DNA of 64,000 bases from Desulfuromusa sp. (GTDB taxonomy: Bacteria; Desulfobacterota; Desulfuromonadia; Desulfuromonadales; Geopsychrobacteraceae), in assembly GCA_021647765.1 (NCBI GenBank), contig JAKIUD010000009.1, positions 1-64,000 on the forward strand. Reading direction: 5' to 3'. Within the stretch, counting starts at the first letter, position 1, and each line of letters starts with the position of its first letter. This document shows positions 16,701 to 26,321 of the stretch, in pieces. Under the pieces are notes generated by a model. The model was not told where the DNA came from. It made no database searches and saw nothing but the letters and a program-made list of their open reading frames with translations. The position numbers were made by a program, and so were the translations under genes.

Positions 16701-19357
16701 GATGAAGTCCCTGGATTCATTGAGGTGTCCTGAATACGGCAAATCCCTGACAAATCACAATATTGGCAACTTTTAGTCAGATCATATGGTTGTACAACAG
16801 CTTCACCTGCCACGAAACTTTCTGCCAATTGGTCAATCTGCTGCCGCCAGAAAACCAGCAATTCTGCCCAATCAGACAGACCAAGTTTCAGACTCTGCGG
16901 ATAAGCAGAAAGTTCTCGAACCTTTCCAAGCAAACCTTTTTCTCGCACGACACCAACAAATCGGCATTCACCCCGGCGGAGTTTTGCGAAAACAATTCCG
17001 TCCGCCTTAAATTCGGGATCAGCAACAGCATAAATCGGCAGTTGCGGTTCGATCAGTGGTTGGCTGAGAAAGTCCTCAGCGTGCAAATCGACACCTGTTT
17101 TATAATCGATGACGATGCGACAACCATTTTCCAACTGATCGATCCGATCAACCTTCAAGCGAATTTGTAACGGACCGATCTTCTCAATATGCTGCTGTTC
17201 CGTTTCCAGCACCTGAAAAGGAGCTCGCTTTATTTCAACATTAACCAGCCACTCTTGTATCAGAGTCACCACCCGTTCAGTCTCCAACTGTAATAATTGT
17301 TCTGCCGGGGCAGATTTATGTGCAAAATATTCGGCAAATGCCGCCGTCACCTGTGATTTCACCAAATCGGTCCGTTGTTGTTCGTCCAATGACAATAAAT
17401 CAGTCTGGTTCCGCAACTGCTGCCAAAGCAACTCCAGAGCCAGATGAACCAGATCTCCGCGTGCCATTGGGGCTATTCCAGGGGTCGCTTCAGCAAACTG
17501 CTGCGCATGCAGACGATGGTGGAAAAAAGCTCGGAAAGGGCAATGTGCCTGATCTTTGAGCAAGCTGGTGCCACCTTCAACCAGTGCTTGATCCAATCGC
17601 GGTCCGCGATGATCTGCGATAGTATCCATACCGTGATGACTCAATTTCAGCAAAGAAGAGAGATCCTGGAAATCAGCCAAAGGGGGAAACATCTCTGGAT
17701 TGTGGGAAGGAATCAGTGGACTGGGTCGCAAGGGGCTATCACCGTCACGTTGCGGGTAGCTGAACACAATCTCAGCACTGGCAGATTTAAGCCGTGCAAC
17801 CACCTGTTCTGCAAACAGCAGTTCACGGGCAGCACTGGCATGTGGCATATCATAGTCACGCTGCAAAGCTAAGGGAATAAAGGGGTTCGGCTGAGGGCGA
17901 GCCGGCAAAACGGTTTCCCCCAGTCCCATCACCCAGAGATGCTGGAAGTTCAAACCGGAAGATTCTAGCAGCCCAACAACCTGTAACGGCCCGGCCGATC
18001 CTTCCGGTTGAAATTCAATCCCTTGACTGATTCGACGCAAAAGATTGAATGCCCGCTGCCGACTGATCGGAGGCAACAGCGGATCGAGGGCAACCAATGC
18101 AGTCAATGCTTTTTCCTGCCACATTTTGATCGCCTGAAATTCACTACTTGCCGTCGATCTCTCCCCCGGCCAGCCAAGTGAATATAATTGATCGGCAAAA
18201 CGAGCTGCCCAAACTCCAGGAAGAACCTTGTCGTTTAGCTGTTGTGCTGACTGAATGGTTTTGAGAATCTGTGAGAAAACAGCCAGATTGGTTTTTTCTT
18301 CCGTCAACGCTTTAAGGCGAGAAAGTTTAAAGTTCTGTTGCCGAAACGATCTCAGTTTTTGATCAAGAAAAGCGCGGCTGTCTGCTTCCCGCAGTGCACC
18401 ATCAAGATAAGGGGTTCTCAGTAAAAATGATATTTGATCAAGGCTGAGTTGACGACCTGTTCCCAGAGATTCGAGAGCTGCATGAACAACCCCCTGCTCT
18501 GCCAGGGAACCTCCCAGTGACAAACTGAAAACCGCTTCATCAGCATTCAATGTAACGCTTGCAGCCGGATCAATCTGTTCCCTGAAGATACGTTCAATCT
18601 GCCGCCGACGCTGTTGTAAATCGGGAACCACGACACCAATTGAGTCCTCGCCCCGATCTAACAAACTACGCGCCCAGCGGGCTGCTGATTCTATTTCGTC
18701 ATGACTGTCCCGCGCCGCATAACAGACAATCTTGTCACTTTGTTCTCCTTGCAGAGAAATTTCATCACAACACCCCCCAGCATCATTGACTGTCTTCATC
18801 AACAATAAAAGTCCTGGAGCCAATTGATCAAAACCAATCAGTAGAACCTGTTGTGGCAAACTAAGTTTCCCACTTTTCAGGGCAGTACAAATAAGTCGGG
18901 GAAGATCACTTTGATCAAGCCAATGATGTTGCTGACAGTGGTCTTTATAGCGCCGTTGCCAGCTGGAAAAGACCAACTGATCCTCAGTCAGATACTGACC
19001 TTCCAGTGACAGATTATATTCGTTGAGGAAACAGTGAGCTTGAATCGCTTTTTCTGCTGTTTTTGATAATTGCAATAATTCCAGGGTTGTTCCCCGAGAA
19101 GAGCTTTCAATCTGTTCTTCCCAGAGGCACTGTTGCTGCTGTTGGTTCAATAGCCGCCAGCCGTCACCGAGACCTTCTAAACACCGACTTAGCCACCCTT
19201 CGTAACTAAAAATCTGTGGTGTCGACCAGACACTTTTTCCCTCTTCTTGCATCTGTTGATCGAAACAACTATGCAAATAGCGGGATAAACGCTTATTGGC
19301 GGTTAACACCAATGCACCTGATCCTGCCGCAGAAATAACTCTATCCAGATAATTCAT
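16697..19357 (-). CDS. AddB-like PD-(D/E)xK nuclease
   Basis: This 886-residue protein has an inactivated helicase-like body without a Walker A (LVLTANKRLSRYLHS at the start), the GLxFxHLWVMGLGE segment typical of AddB/RexB types, and a C-terminal RecB nuclease with CRIVIDYKTGVDL. Four cysteines, one in QAHCPFRAFF and three in KSCQYCDLSGIC, have the spacing of the AddB iron-sulfur staple that brackets the nuclease domain. The start overlaps sbcC by 4 bp and the stop overlaps addA by 4 bp. It belongs to the proteobacterial 'probable DNA repair protein' branch rather than to firmicute AddB. Inference: it is the second nuclease and scaffold of the complex. Confidence 0.8.
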   Translation of the reverse strand: MNYLDRVISAAGSGALVLTANKRLSRYLHSCFDQQMQEEGKSVWSTPQIFSYEGWLSRCLEGLGDGWRLLNQQQQQCLWEEQIESSSRGTTLELLQLSKTAEKAIQAHCFLNEYNLSLEGQYLTEDQLVFSSWQRRYKDHCQQHHWLDQSDLPRLICTALKSGKLSLPQQVLLIGFDQLAPGLLLLMKTVNDAGGCCDEISLQGEQSDKIVCYAARDSHDEIESAARWARSLLDRGEDSIGVVVPDLQQRRRQIERIFREQIDPAASVTLNADEAVFSLSLGGSLAEQGVVHAALESLGTGRQLSLDQISFLLRTPYLDGALREADSRAFLDQKLRSFRQQNFKLSRLKALTEEKTNLAVFSQILKTIQSAQQLNDKVLPGVWAARFADQLYSLGWPGERSTASSEFQAIKMWQEKALTALVALDPLLPPISRQRAFNLLRRISQGIEFQPEGSAGPLQVVGLLESSGLNFQHLWVMGLGETVLPARPQPNPFIPLALQRDYDMPHASAARELLFAEQVVARLKSASAEIVFSYPQRDGDSPLRPSPLIPSHNPEMFPPLADFQDLSSLLKLSHHGMDTIADHRGPRLDQALVEGGTSLLKDQAHCPFRAFFHHRLHAQQFAEATPGIAPMARGDLVHLALELLWQQLRNQTDLLSLDEQQRTDLVKSQVTAAFAEYFAHKSAPAEQLLQLETERVVTLIQEWLVNVEIKRAPFQVLETEQQHIEKIGPLQIRLKVDRIDQLENGCRIVIDYKTGVDLHAEDFLSQPLIEPQLPIYAVADPEFKADGIVFAKLRRGECRFVGVVREKGLLGKVRELSAYPQSLKLGLSDWAELLVFWRQQIDQLAESFVAGEAVVQPYDLTKSCQYCDLSGICRIQDTSMNPGTSS

Positions 19358-22254
19358 AAACTGAGTTTTGTTGAACTCCCAAGTCGATCACTGAAAACAT
19401 CTATTCTGAGTGGAATTTGTTCCTTGAGATCGGCAACATGAGAAATAACCCCGATCATCCTCCCGGACAATTGCAAGTCAACTAAAGTCCGGATGGCAAG
19501 ATCAAGAGATTCTGAATCGAGGCTGCCAAAACCTTCATCGATAAACAGGGTATCAAGACGGATACCTCCGGCATGAGATTGCACAACATCGGACAGCCCA
19601 AGTGCCAGAGAGAGAGCCGCCATAAAACTTTCTCCACCTGAGAGAGTTGCCACAGGTCGTACCTTGCCAGTATAGGCATCATCAACCAGCAGATCTAATC
19701 CGGAAGCCTTATTTCCTTTGCTGCGATCTTCATTGCGCAACAGCTGATAGCGCCCTTTGCTCATCAAACTGAACCGCTGACTTGCCTCGAGGAGAACTTC
19801 GTCAAGCAAAACACTCAAAACAAACCGTTGTAGACTGATTTTCTGCCCAGTCTGACCGTTGGCGACATCACTCAGGGTACCGATTACAGCATAGCGAGAA
19901 TCAAGCTGTTCCAGCCGCCTGCCCGTCTCAAGAACTTTATTGTGGGTTGACTCAAGAACCTGACGGCGGGTATCCAAATCCTTCCAGACAGTTTCTGCGG
20001 CAGTTTTTTCTCCCTCCAATTGTTGCAGTTGTTCCTCAAGGGGAGCAAGATCCGGCTGAGCCTCCCCTTGCAGCTTTGTCTGCAATTGTTCCTGTGCACC
20101 GATAAGTTTCTGTTCCTGCCGAGTAAAATCATCAAGCCGCTTTTTCAAAGCGTAAAAATCGGCCTCTCCAAGTAACGCCTGTTCAAACTGTTGTCCACTC
20201 TCAAACGAACTTGCTTTCAACGCAGCGGAAAATGTCTGGGTCACCACTTTTAATTGTTGCTTCAACTCAGTCAAGCCCTTGCTGAGTTCTTTATGCCTCG
20301 CGGTCGAGGCTTCCACCTCTCCATGTGCGGTCTGTCGCGCGGAAGTAAGAGCATCACGCTGTTGCTCCATTTGCTTAATCCTGGCTATTGTCTCTTCTCC
20401 GCTAAGTTCCAGTGTTCTGGCTGTTCTAAATTGTTCGGGCAGATCTTTGTCAATCAAATCTATTTCCGTATTCAGAGCGGTAAGATTCTGTTGAGCCTCT
20501 ACCAACTCAGCTCTTAGTTGGTCTTTGGATAACTGTTTGCCGGCAGAGACTTCAGTCTCTGTAAACTTCTGCAGGTTCAATTGAATTCTGCTCATCTCAC
20601 CTTGAACAACATTAATTTTATCCTCTTCCGCTTCCGGGAACTGCCGGAGAAGATCGTCATATTGTGCTTTTTTTATTTGTAACTCGCCGCGCAATTCACG
20701 AAATTGATCACGGGCAACGTTAAGTTTTTCCGCCGTAGCAAGGAGGTGTTTTCTGGAACTCTCCAGGGTTTTGAAATCTGGAACGGTTGCATCACTTTCA
20801 GCGGGACTGGGATGTTCGATACTGCCACACACCGGACACGGCTGAGTGTCTTCCAACTCTGCAGCCAGAATTATCGCCTGTCCCCGATGCCACGCCAGTT
20901 CCAATATTTTTATTTCTTCACTCTGCTTTTCATACACCTGAGCCAATTCTTTACCAAGGGTTTCAGACTTTTTGAGCTTTTTCTGAGCCTTTACCTGTTG
21001 CTCATGACAGAATTTCAACTTTTGCAAAACGGTCAAGCGTTCTTCCGTCTCATGCAGCAACTGTAATTGTTGGCATATTTCATTTTTCTGCTGCAAAAAT
21101 TTCTGCTTATTTAAAAGATCCTCTCGTCTCAGGCACATTTTCTGATAAATGGTCAGTTGTTCTTGAAGTTTTTTCTGCTTATCAATTTCCTGATTTATAG
21201 TCTCGATTTTTTTTAAATTTTGCTCAGCCAGCTGCAATTTCTCTTCAGCCTTCTCCTGAGTTAATACCGCCTTAATAATTTTCTGCTCAGTACGTTCAAT
21301 CTCACCAGCACAGCTGTTTTTCTCAACAAAAACCGGTCGAATCTGTTGCGCCTGCAATGCTTGTGCAAAACGTTCACGTTCAGTTTCTATCAGCCCATGC
21401 TGAAGTAAAAGTTGTTGCAATTCTGTTTCAACTTCAGCAAGTTGTTCAAAATCTCTAAGCAAGGTTTTTCCCTGCTCCAGGCGCTTATTCAAGGCTAACA
21501 ATGCAACCTCTGTTGCTAGTTTCTGCTCTAATGCAGCCGCAACTTTTGGTTGGAGTTCCTTTATTTCAATTTCTAATTCAGCAACCGATTCAACTTCAGT
21601 ACCCTCCAGAATACCCTGCTGGCGTTGCAGGCACTGTTCCCGCTCACGGCGGATACGTGCCGACTGTTCCTTCAGGCGGTTTTCCAACTGTTTGTAAATC
21701 CGAGTCTGAAACAGCGTACTGAAGATTCTTTCCCGCTCAGCAGATTCGGCAAGTAGCAATTGACGAAATTTCCCCTGCGGCAAGATCATTACTTGGCGGA
21801 ACTGATCGACTGACAGCCCGGTCATATTTTCAATTTTACGGGTCACCTCCGTCACCTTGCTGGCAACATGAAGTTTTTCGGTTCCGTCAGCCAATAATTC
21901 AACCAGCTGTGCTTCCAGTTTCTGCTCAGTGAACCCGTCACCACGCGATTTAGGCCGCTGTTGTTCCGGTACCCGGCGGATTTGAAACTTTTTACCCCTC
22001 AGCTCAAAATCAAAATAGACTTCACACAACTGTTCGGCAGAAGCCAGATCGCAACGCATCTGCGCCCCATCCCGTTCGTCTCCCGTAGTTTTTCCATACA
22101 GAGAAAAACAGATAGCATCCAGAATTGTGGTTTTCCCGGAGCCAGTCGATCCATTGATCAGGAACAGAGGATTCTCACCAAGAGCGGAAAAATCAATCAC
22201 CTCAGTTCCGGAAAAAGGTCCAAATGCTGTCATTTTCAGTGACAATGGCCGCAT
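19354..22254 (-). CDS. sbcC: SbcC exonuclease subunit
   Basis: The 966-residue SMC-like ATPase has Walker A STGSGKTTILDA near residue 35, two long coiled coils, a zinc hook CPVCG near 480, and a C-terminal head with the signature LSGGESFMAALSLALGLSD and Walker B TLFIDEGFGSLD. With SbcD it forms the bacterial Mre11-Rad50 complex, which opens hairpins and removes protein-blocked ends. The ATG lies one base after the sbcD stop. It is longest within the coiled coils, which are rich in Gln and Glu, as usual in the family. Confidence 0.93.
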   Translation of the reverse strand: MRPLSLKMTAFGPFSGTEVIDFSALGENPLFLINGSTGSGKTTILDAICFSLYGKTTGDERDGAQMRCDLASAEQLCEVYFDFELRGKKFQIRRVPEQQRPKSRGDGFTEQKLEAQLVELLADGTEKLHVASKVTEVTRKIENMTGLSVDQFRQVMILPQGKFRQLLLAESAERERIFSTLFQTRIYKQLENRLKEQSARIRREREQCLQRQQGILEGTEVESVAELEIEIKELQPKVAAALEQKLATEVALLALNKRLEQGKTLLRDFEQLAEVETELQQLLLQHGLIETERERFAQALQAQQIRPVFVEKNSCAGEIERTEQKIIKAVLTQEKAEEKLQLAEQNLKKIETINQEIDKQKKLQEQLTIYQKMCLRREDLLNKQKFLQQKNEICQQLQLLHETEERLTVLQKLKFCHEQQVKAQKKLKKSETLGKELAQVYEKQSEEIKILELAWHRGQAIILAAELEDTQPCPVCGSIEHPSPAESDATVPDFKTLESSRKHLLATAEKLNVARDQFRELRGELQIKKAQYDDLLRQFPEAEEDKINVVQGEMSRIQLNLQKFTETEVSAGKQLSKDQLRAELVEAQQNLTALNTEIDLIDKDLPEQFRTARTLELSGEETIARIKQMEQQRDALTSARQTAHGEVEASTARHKELSKGLTELKQQLKVVTQTFSAALKASSFESGQQFEQALLGEADFYALKKRLDDFTRQEQKLIGAQEQLQTKLQGEAQPDLAPLEEQLQQLEGEKTAAETVWKDLDTRRQVLESTHNKVLETGRRLEQLDSRYAVIGTLSDVANGQTGQKISLQRFVLSVLLDEVLLEASQRFSLMSKGRYQLLRNEDRSKGNKASGLDLLVDDAYTGKVRPVATLSGGESFMAALSLALGLSDVVQSHAGGIRLDTLFIDEGFGSLDSESLDLAIRTLVDLQLSGRMIGVISHVADLKEQIPLRIDVFSDRLGSSTKLSL

Positions 22255-22255
22255 C

Positions 22256-23395
22256 TCAGAAGGTCTCCCGGTGCAACTGTTCTATTTCTTGACTGATTAT
22301 CTTCTCCTGTTCTGTGTTCAGATTTTCATCAGTGATCTGTTGATAAAAATCATGAAACATCGAGAGTTCACCCCTTTTCAACTGCTCTCGATCGATTTTG
22401 AGCGACCGGTGGGCAAGCAGTCCTGGACGTTCAAGATGGAGGACATTGGGAAAGACATCGCGTAACTTATTCATGATATCAAGAATCGCCTGGGTATCGG
22501 TCAACTGAATGCGTAGATAATCTTCTCGATGAGGATCACTGCTACCAGCATAAAGTATTTCTTCGAAAGTGCCATTAAGTGTTCGCACATTTTTCATTGA
22601 ATTCACAGGTATTTTTTTAATTGAAAGATTATTTTGAGATGACAGGTCAAGCAGTGTTACCGATTTTTTCTGCTGCTCTTCCGAAAAAGAATATTTGAGT
22701 GGCGAACCGGAATAACGAATCTTTTCAGCTCCCCTGAACTGTGATCCATGCAGATGCCCCAAAGCTGCATAAGAAAAACCGTCAAACAGTTGTGGCGAAA
22801 CAAACTCAACACCACCAACAGCGAGAGGACGTTCCGACTCGGAGGCTTCTCCACCCGACAGATAACAATGGGCGATAACAACTGCAGGAATATCCGGTTC
22901 CCGTTCAGCATGAATCAAGTCAATTAGATAGCTCAGGGCTTCTTCATGGGTCGTGACATCGGTCGCGTGCAGATTACGCACTGTTGCCGGGTCAACGTAA
23001 GGAAGTGGATAGAAGGCAACCTTCTCCCCTTGCCGATCCTGCAAAACAATTTTTTGCGGTTTTTTCCATAAGGTTCCGGCAACATGTAAACCAGCAGTCG
23101 CCAATTGCCGTGCACCGAACCCCAGTCGTTCCGGGCTGTCGTGGTTCCCGGCAATCATGATCATCGGAACCTTCAAGTCGTGACAGATCCGGTCTATTGT
23201 CTCATCAAGAAGTTCAACTGCTGCCGCCGGAGGGACAGAGCGGTCGTAAATATCACCTGCAACAATCACAACATCAACCCGATACTCAGCAACAATCGTG
23301 CAAATCTGCTGCAACGCATAACGCTGGTCTTCCAGCAGTGATTGATTATGAAATTGACGTCCCAAATGCCAATCAGAGGTATGGAGAATGCGCAT
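22256..23395 (-). CDS. sbcD: SbcD exonuclease subunit
   Basis: The 379-residue metallophosphoesterase shows every calcineurin-type motif in order: DWHLGRQF (D8, H10), AGDIYDR, GNHDSPERL, and the pair HCYLSGG and LGHLHGSQ. It is the nuclease half of SbcCD, cutting DNA ends and hairpins. It is the first gene of the sbcD-sbcC-addB-like-addA-like operon, with GAGACC ahead of the ATG. Its start is 71 bases from the divergent lipoprotein gene, so the operon promoter lies in that short gap. Confidence 0.93.
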   Translation of the reverse strand: MRILHTSDWHLGRQFHNQSLLEDQRYALQQICTIVAEYRVDVVIVAGDIYDRSVPPAAAVELLDETIDRICHDLKVPMIMIAGNHDSPERLGFGARQLATAGLHVAGTLWKKPQKIVLQDRQGEKVAFYPLPYVDPATVRNLHATDVTTHEEALSYLIDLIHAEREPDIPAVVIAHCYLSGGEASESERPLAVGGVEFVSPQLFDGFSYAALGHLHGSQFRGAEKIRYSGSPLKYSFSEEQQKKSVTLLDLSSQNNLSIKKIPVNSMKNVRTLNGTFEEILYAGSSDPHREDYLRIQLTDTQAILDIMNKLRDVFPNVLHLERPGLLAHRSLKIDREQLKRGELSMFHDFYQQITDENLNTEQEKIISQEIEQLHRETF

Positions 23396-23466
23396 AGAGG
23401 TCTCTTATTTCAAATAAATTGTCGAGATCGACAAAATTGGATTATAACATCGGCTATAATAGGAAC

Positions 23467-23868
23467 ATGGGACAAAGAAGACCAGACAGGAATAAATATT
23501 TTTTACACTTGGGCGCTGTTTCTGCGCTATTCCTGCTCTGCGGCTGCATCAGCAACAATCACTGGGTCTGGCAGCACCCCGACAAGCAAGGCGAGCTCCA
23601 GCTTCTGCAAGACCAGAAAGAATGTCGAGAACTGGCTCAAACAGAAGTTGCACAAATTAATTATTTTTATGACTTTTATGATATGGGCTACCTGTACGAC
23701 TTCCCCTACTATGATGACTCCTATCGAGGCAGATACCACAGACCTTTTTTCCGTGGATATCACCATTACCGATTTATCCGGGAACAGGATTATTTTGAGC
23801 GGTTTTTTCGGGTTTGTATGAAAGCCAAAGGGTGGCAGCAAGTCAAAGTTGATCCTGAAGTAAAGTAA
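23467..23868 (+). CDS. small Tyr-rich lipoprotein
   Basis: A 133-residue protein starts at ATG 23467 after AGGA. The N-terminus is a lipoprotein signal with lipobox LCGC, so Cys27 is the likely lipidation site. The mature part is rich in Tyr, Asp and Phe (NYFYDFYDMGYLYDFPYYDD) and ends in FRVCMKAKGWQQVKV, a tail shared by several small proteobacterial lipoproteins in which the Cys may pair with one near HWVWQHPDK. I do not recognise a named family. It converges with the next gene and overlaps it by 26 bases. Confidence 0.65.
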   Translation: MGQRRPDRNKYFLHLGAVSALFLLCGCISNNHWVWQHPDKQGELQLLQDQKECRELAQTEVAQINYFYDFYDMGYLYDFPYYDDSYRGRYHRPFFRGYHHYRFIREQDYFERFFRVCMKAKGWQQVKVDPEVK

Positions 23869-24088
23869 TCTTCCGCAATTTCGCGATAAACTCAGCCTGA
23901 TTATTATTGAACTCTTCAATACAGGCACGGCAGATACAGGCATGTCCTTGTTGTGCTTCGGGAACCAGATCAATAAGGGCATGAGGAACGGTCAGATCAA
24001 CACACCAACAACGACTGTCACTGTGAGCCATACAGCCATTTCCTCTCCAGCAGAGCGGGCAGATGGTCTCATCAATTTTGGGCTGCAT
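23843..24088 (-). CDS. cysteine-rich CWC family protein
   Basis: The 81-residue protein carries CPLCWRGNGC, then CWC at about 27-29 and CICRACI near 52-58. This cysteine arrangement is that of the Cys_rich_CWC family (PF14375), presumed zinc-binding. No function is established for the family. It stands alone on the minus strand and overlaps the 3' end of the lipoprotein gene. The 227-bp spacer to the next gene shows no clear structure. Confidence 0.75.
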   Translation of the reverse strand: MQPKIDETICPLCWRGNGCMAHSDSRCWCVDLTVPHALIDLVPEAQQGHACICRACIEEFNNNQAEFIAKLRKITLLQDQL

Positions 24089-24315
24089 AATAGTTTGAAC
24101 CTCATGGATTGAGTCTGCAAGTTATATATCCAGCTAAAATTTCAACATCAATACATTTATATCAACCTGGACATCCAAAAGCTTCAGGCTATCCGGGTTA
24201 ATGTTCGTTTATTGCGCAATCTGTGGTCTTGCCCCTTGTAAAAAAATGCTTTTTTTCTTATAGTTAGCATGAGGACAAACTAACAGTCCAGAAACAAACA
24301 AAGGCAGTTATTCAG

Positions 24316-24672
24316 ATGCGTATCAGCAACTCATATATTTCGGAGCAGCCCAGACTGTCAACTCCGGGCTCCTGTACGTCATCTGTCGATCCAGCAGGAA
24401 AACAACAGAGAATTCAACAGGCAAGAGACTGTTACAATAAAAATGCGGCATCGGCACAGGTGATTGATGCTGAATATGTTGATTTGTACAGTCCCGACAA
24501 CAAGGCTCTACAGCAGGAACACCAAGATATTCATCTGACTCTGGAACCGGAAGTGGTTTCCCAGCCGCAAGAACCTGAAACGGAGCGTCATATCAATTCA
24601 ATTGTCAATAAATATCAGATGAAACCAATTGATGTCCCCAATCCGGGAACCTACCTTAATATTTTTGCCTGA
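24316..24672 (+). CDS. hypothetical protein
   Basis: The 118-residue protein is hydrophilic, low in predicted structure, rich in Gln and Glu, and ends in PNPGTYLNIFA. It has no signal peptide or membrane segment and I recognise no family. The conserved-looking C-terminal tail (YLNIFA) may be the functional part, because short aromatic tails of this kind are common in small proteins tied to surface appendages; that is only a guess. Its stop abuts the convergent uracil-DNA glycosylase gene. It is kept as real because the frame is isolated and no better frame overlaps it. Confidence 0.5.
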   Translation: MRISNSYISEQPRLSTPGSCTSSVDPAGKQQRIQQARDCYNKNAASAQVIDAEYVDLYSPDNKALQQEHQDIHLTLEPEVVSQPQEPETERHINSIVNKYQMKPIDVPNPGTYLNIFA

Positions 24673-25386
24673 TCAAGTTAGATTTAACCGCCGCATCACC
24701 TGCTTCATATCCTCCCAAACAGGTCTCTTACCTGATGGGTTTCTCAACAAATAGGCAGGATGGAAAGTCGGCATCAGTGAAATCCCCTCATATTCGTGCC
24801 ATTGCCCCCGCAATTTTCCGATTGGCTTGGTTGTCTTCAATAGCTCTTGCGCTGCGAAACGACCAAGGGTAATAATCACTTCCGGCTGAATCAGTGCCAG
24901 CTGTTGTTGCAAAAATGGCTCACAAGCGGCAATTTCATCCGGGTATGGATCGCGATTACCTGGTGGACGACATTTGAGAACATTGCAGATATAAACTTCG
25001 TCACGGGAAAGATGCATTGCCAGAAGAATTTTTTCCAACAACCGCCCCGCTTCACCAACAAATGGAACACCGGTTTCATCCTCCTCCCGTCCGGGGGCTT
25101 CGCCAACCAGCACCAATCTTGCCTGCGAGTTGCCCGCACCAAAAACAATATTTTTTCGTTTTTTAGCCAAGGAACAGAGCTTGCAGCCCATTAAATTTGA
25201 TTCCAGCTCCGCCAAAGCTCCGGTCTCAAAGGTTGTTTTCTCCTCCTGAATTTGACCAGGTGTAGCAACCGGTTTCTCAGCGGGAAGTGGCACAACCGAT
25301 TCGAATCCCCACTGTTGTAAATCTTCAAGAATTGCTTTTCCTTGCGAGATTATTTCATGGCATTCGTGGTATAATTTATCAGACAT
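24673..25386 (-). CDS. family 4-type uracil-DNA glycosylase
   Basis: The 237-residue protein has the iron-sulfur family 4 layout: a non-conserved N-terminus of about 60 residues, CKLCSLAKKRKNIVFG, catalytic motif GEAPGREEDETGVPFVG, further Cys in YICNVLKCRPPGNR, and HPAYLLRNP as the second motif. It removes uracil produced by cytosine deamination. The ATG at 25386 is chosen over the TTG one codon upstream. The gene is divergent from the phospholipase-like gene, with 23 bases between the starts, so the promoters overlap. Confidence 0.88.
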   Translation of the reverse strand: MSDKLYHECHEIISQGKAILEDLQQWGFESVVPLPAEKPVATPGQIQEEKTTFETGALAELESNLMGCKLCSLAKKRKNIVFGAGNSQARLVLVGEAPGREEDETGVPFVGEAGRLLEKILLAMHLSRDEVYICNVLKCRPPGNRDPYPDEIAACEPFLQQQLALIQPEVIITLGRFAAQELLKTTKPIGKLRGQWHEYEGISLMPTFHPAYLLRNPSGKRPVWEDMKQVMRRLNLT

Positions 25387-25409
25387 CAATCTTCAACCTA
25401 GGAGACGAC

Positions 25410-26321
25410 ATGTTCCGCCTTTTCATATTTTTAATTGTACTATTATTAGTCCCCGCCAATGCATTCGCTTGGGGCGCTGGAGTTCATTTAGGGCTTTGCC
25501 TGCGTCTACTGGCAGCTCCAGAAGCTTTACCAGCAGCCCTACAGGTACTCTTAGCAGCTCAACCTATGGATTTCCTCTACGGCTGCATTGCTGCAGATAT
25601 TACTCTGGGGAAAAAACACACCCACCATTTGAGACATTGCCACAACTGGAGTGTCGGTCGCAAGCTTCTCGAACAGGGGAAAAAAGAAAATCCCGCAGCA
25701 GAAGCCTGTGCTTACGGATATCTGGCTCACCTGGCAGCAGATACCATCGCCCATAATTATTTTGTCCCTTACAAATTGACAATGACTTATAATTCGGTGC
25801 TGCTAAATCATGCCTACTGGGAAATTCGTGCTGATATCGGAGTCCGGGATGAAACCTGGGTAACCGCACAACAGCTGGCAAAGCGGGACAATCGCCAACT
25901 GGACAAAATGTTGAATAAAATTCTAGCGGACACAATTTTCTCTTTCCGTACCAACAAAAAGATTTTTAATTCAATGATGTTGATCACCCGGCTTCAAAAT
26001 TGGCACAAGCTTATCAACACGATTGCAAAACGATCAAAATGGAAATTTGATGAAGAGGAACATAATGAATACATGAAAATGGGGCTTGAAGCCATCAATA
26101 GCGTTCTTAGCGAAGAAAACAGTCCCTACTGGAACGCAGATCCGACTGGCGATCGGGCGTTAACTGCTGCGGCTTTAATCAGAAAAAATATGAACAATCT
26201 TTGGCTTGATGGAAAACTACTTCAAGAAGATTCAGATTTAATTCTCAAGGAACTGCGCAATCGCTTTAAATTGGGGATCACCGATCCTGATGAAATATTG
26301 CCCCTGTTTACCGTTATTTAG
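25410..26321 (+). CDS. zinc-dependent phospholipase C-like protein
   Basis: ATG 25410 after GGAGACGAC gives a 303-residue protein with a signal peptide ending AFA before WGAGVHL at about 21. In zinc phospholipase C (PF00882) the mature N-terminal Trp itself binds zinc, and here cleavage would expose exactly Trp. Downstream histidines (HHLRHCHNW, HLAADTIAHNYF) fit the zinc site. Function is inferred: an exported enzyme or enzyme-like protein acting on lipids. The longer open frame upstream overlaps the glycosylase and is rejected. It ends 8 bases inside the convergent coaBC gene. Confidence 0.72.
   Translation: MFRLFIFLIVLLLVPANAFAWGAGVHLGLCLRLLAAPEALPAALQVLLAAQPMDFLYGCIAADITLGKKHTHHLRHCHNWSVGRKLLEQGKKENPAAEACAYGYLAHLAADTIAHNYFVPYKLTMTYNSVLLNHAYWEIRADIGVRDETWVTAQQLAKRDNRQLDKMLNKILADTIFSFRTNKKIFNSMMLITRLQNWHKLINTIAKRSKWKFDEEEHNEYMKMGLEAINSVLSEENSPYWNADPTGDRALTAAALIRKNMNNLWLDGKLLQEDSDLILKELRNRFKLGITDPDEILPLFTVI

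Noticed and set aside
24089..24315. riboswitch or small RNA in the spacer before the hypothetical gene
   Set aside because: No conserved motif or stable stem was seen; only AT-rich promoter-like sequence.
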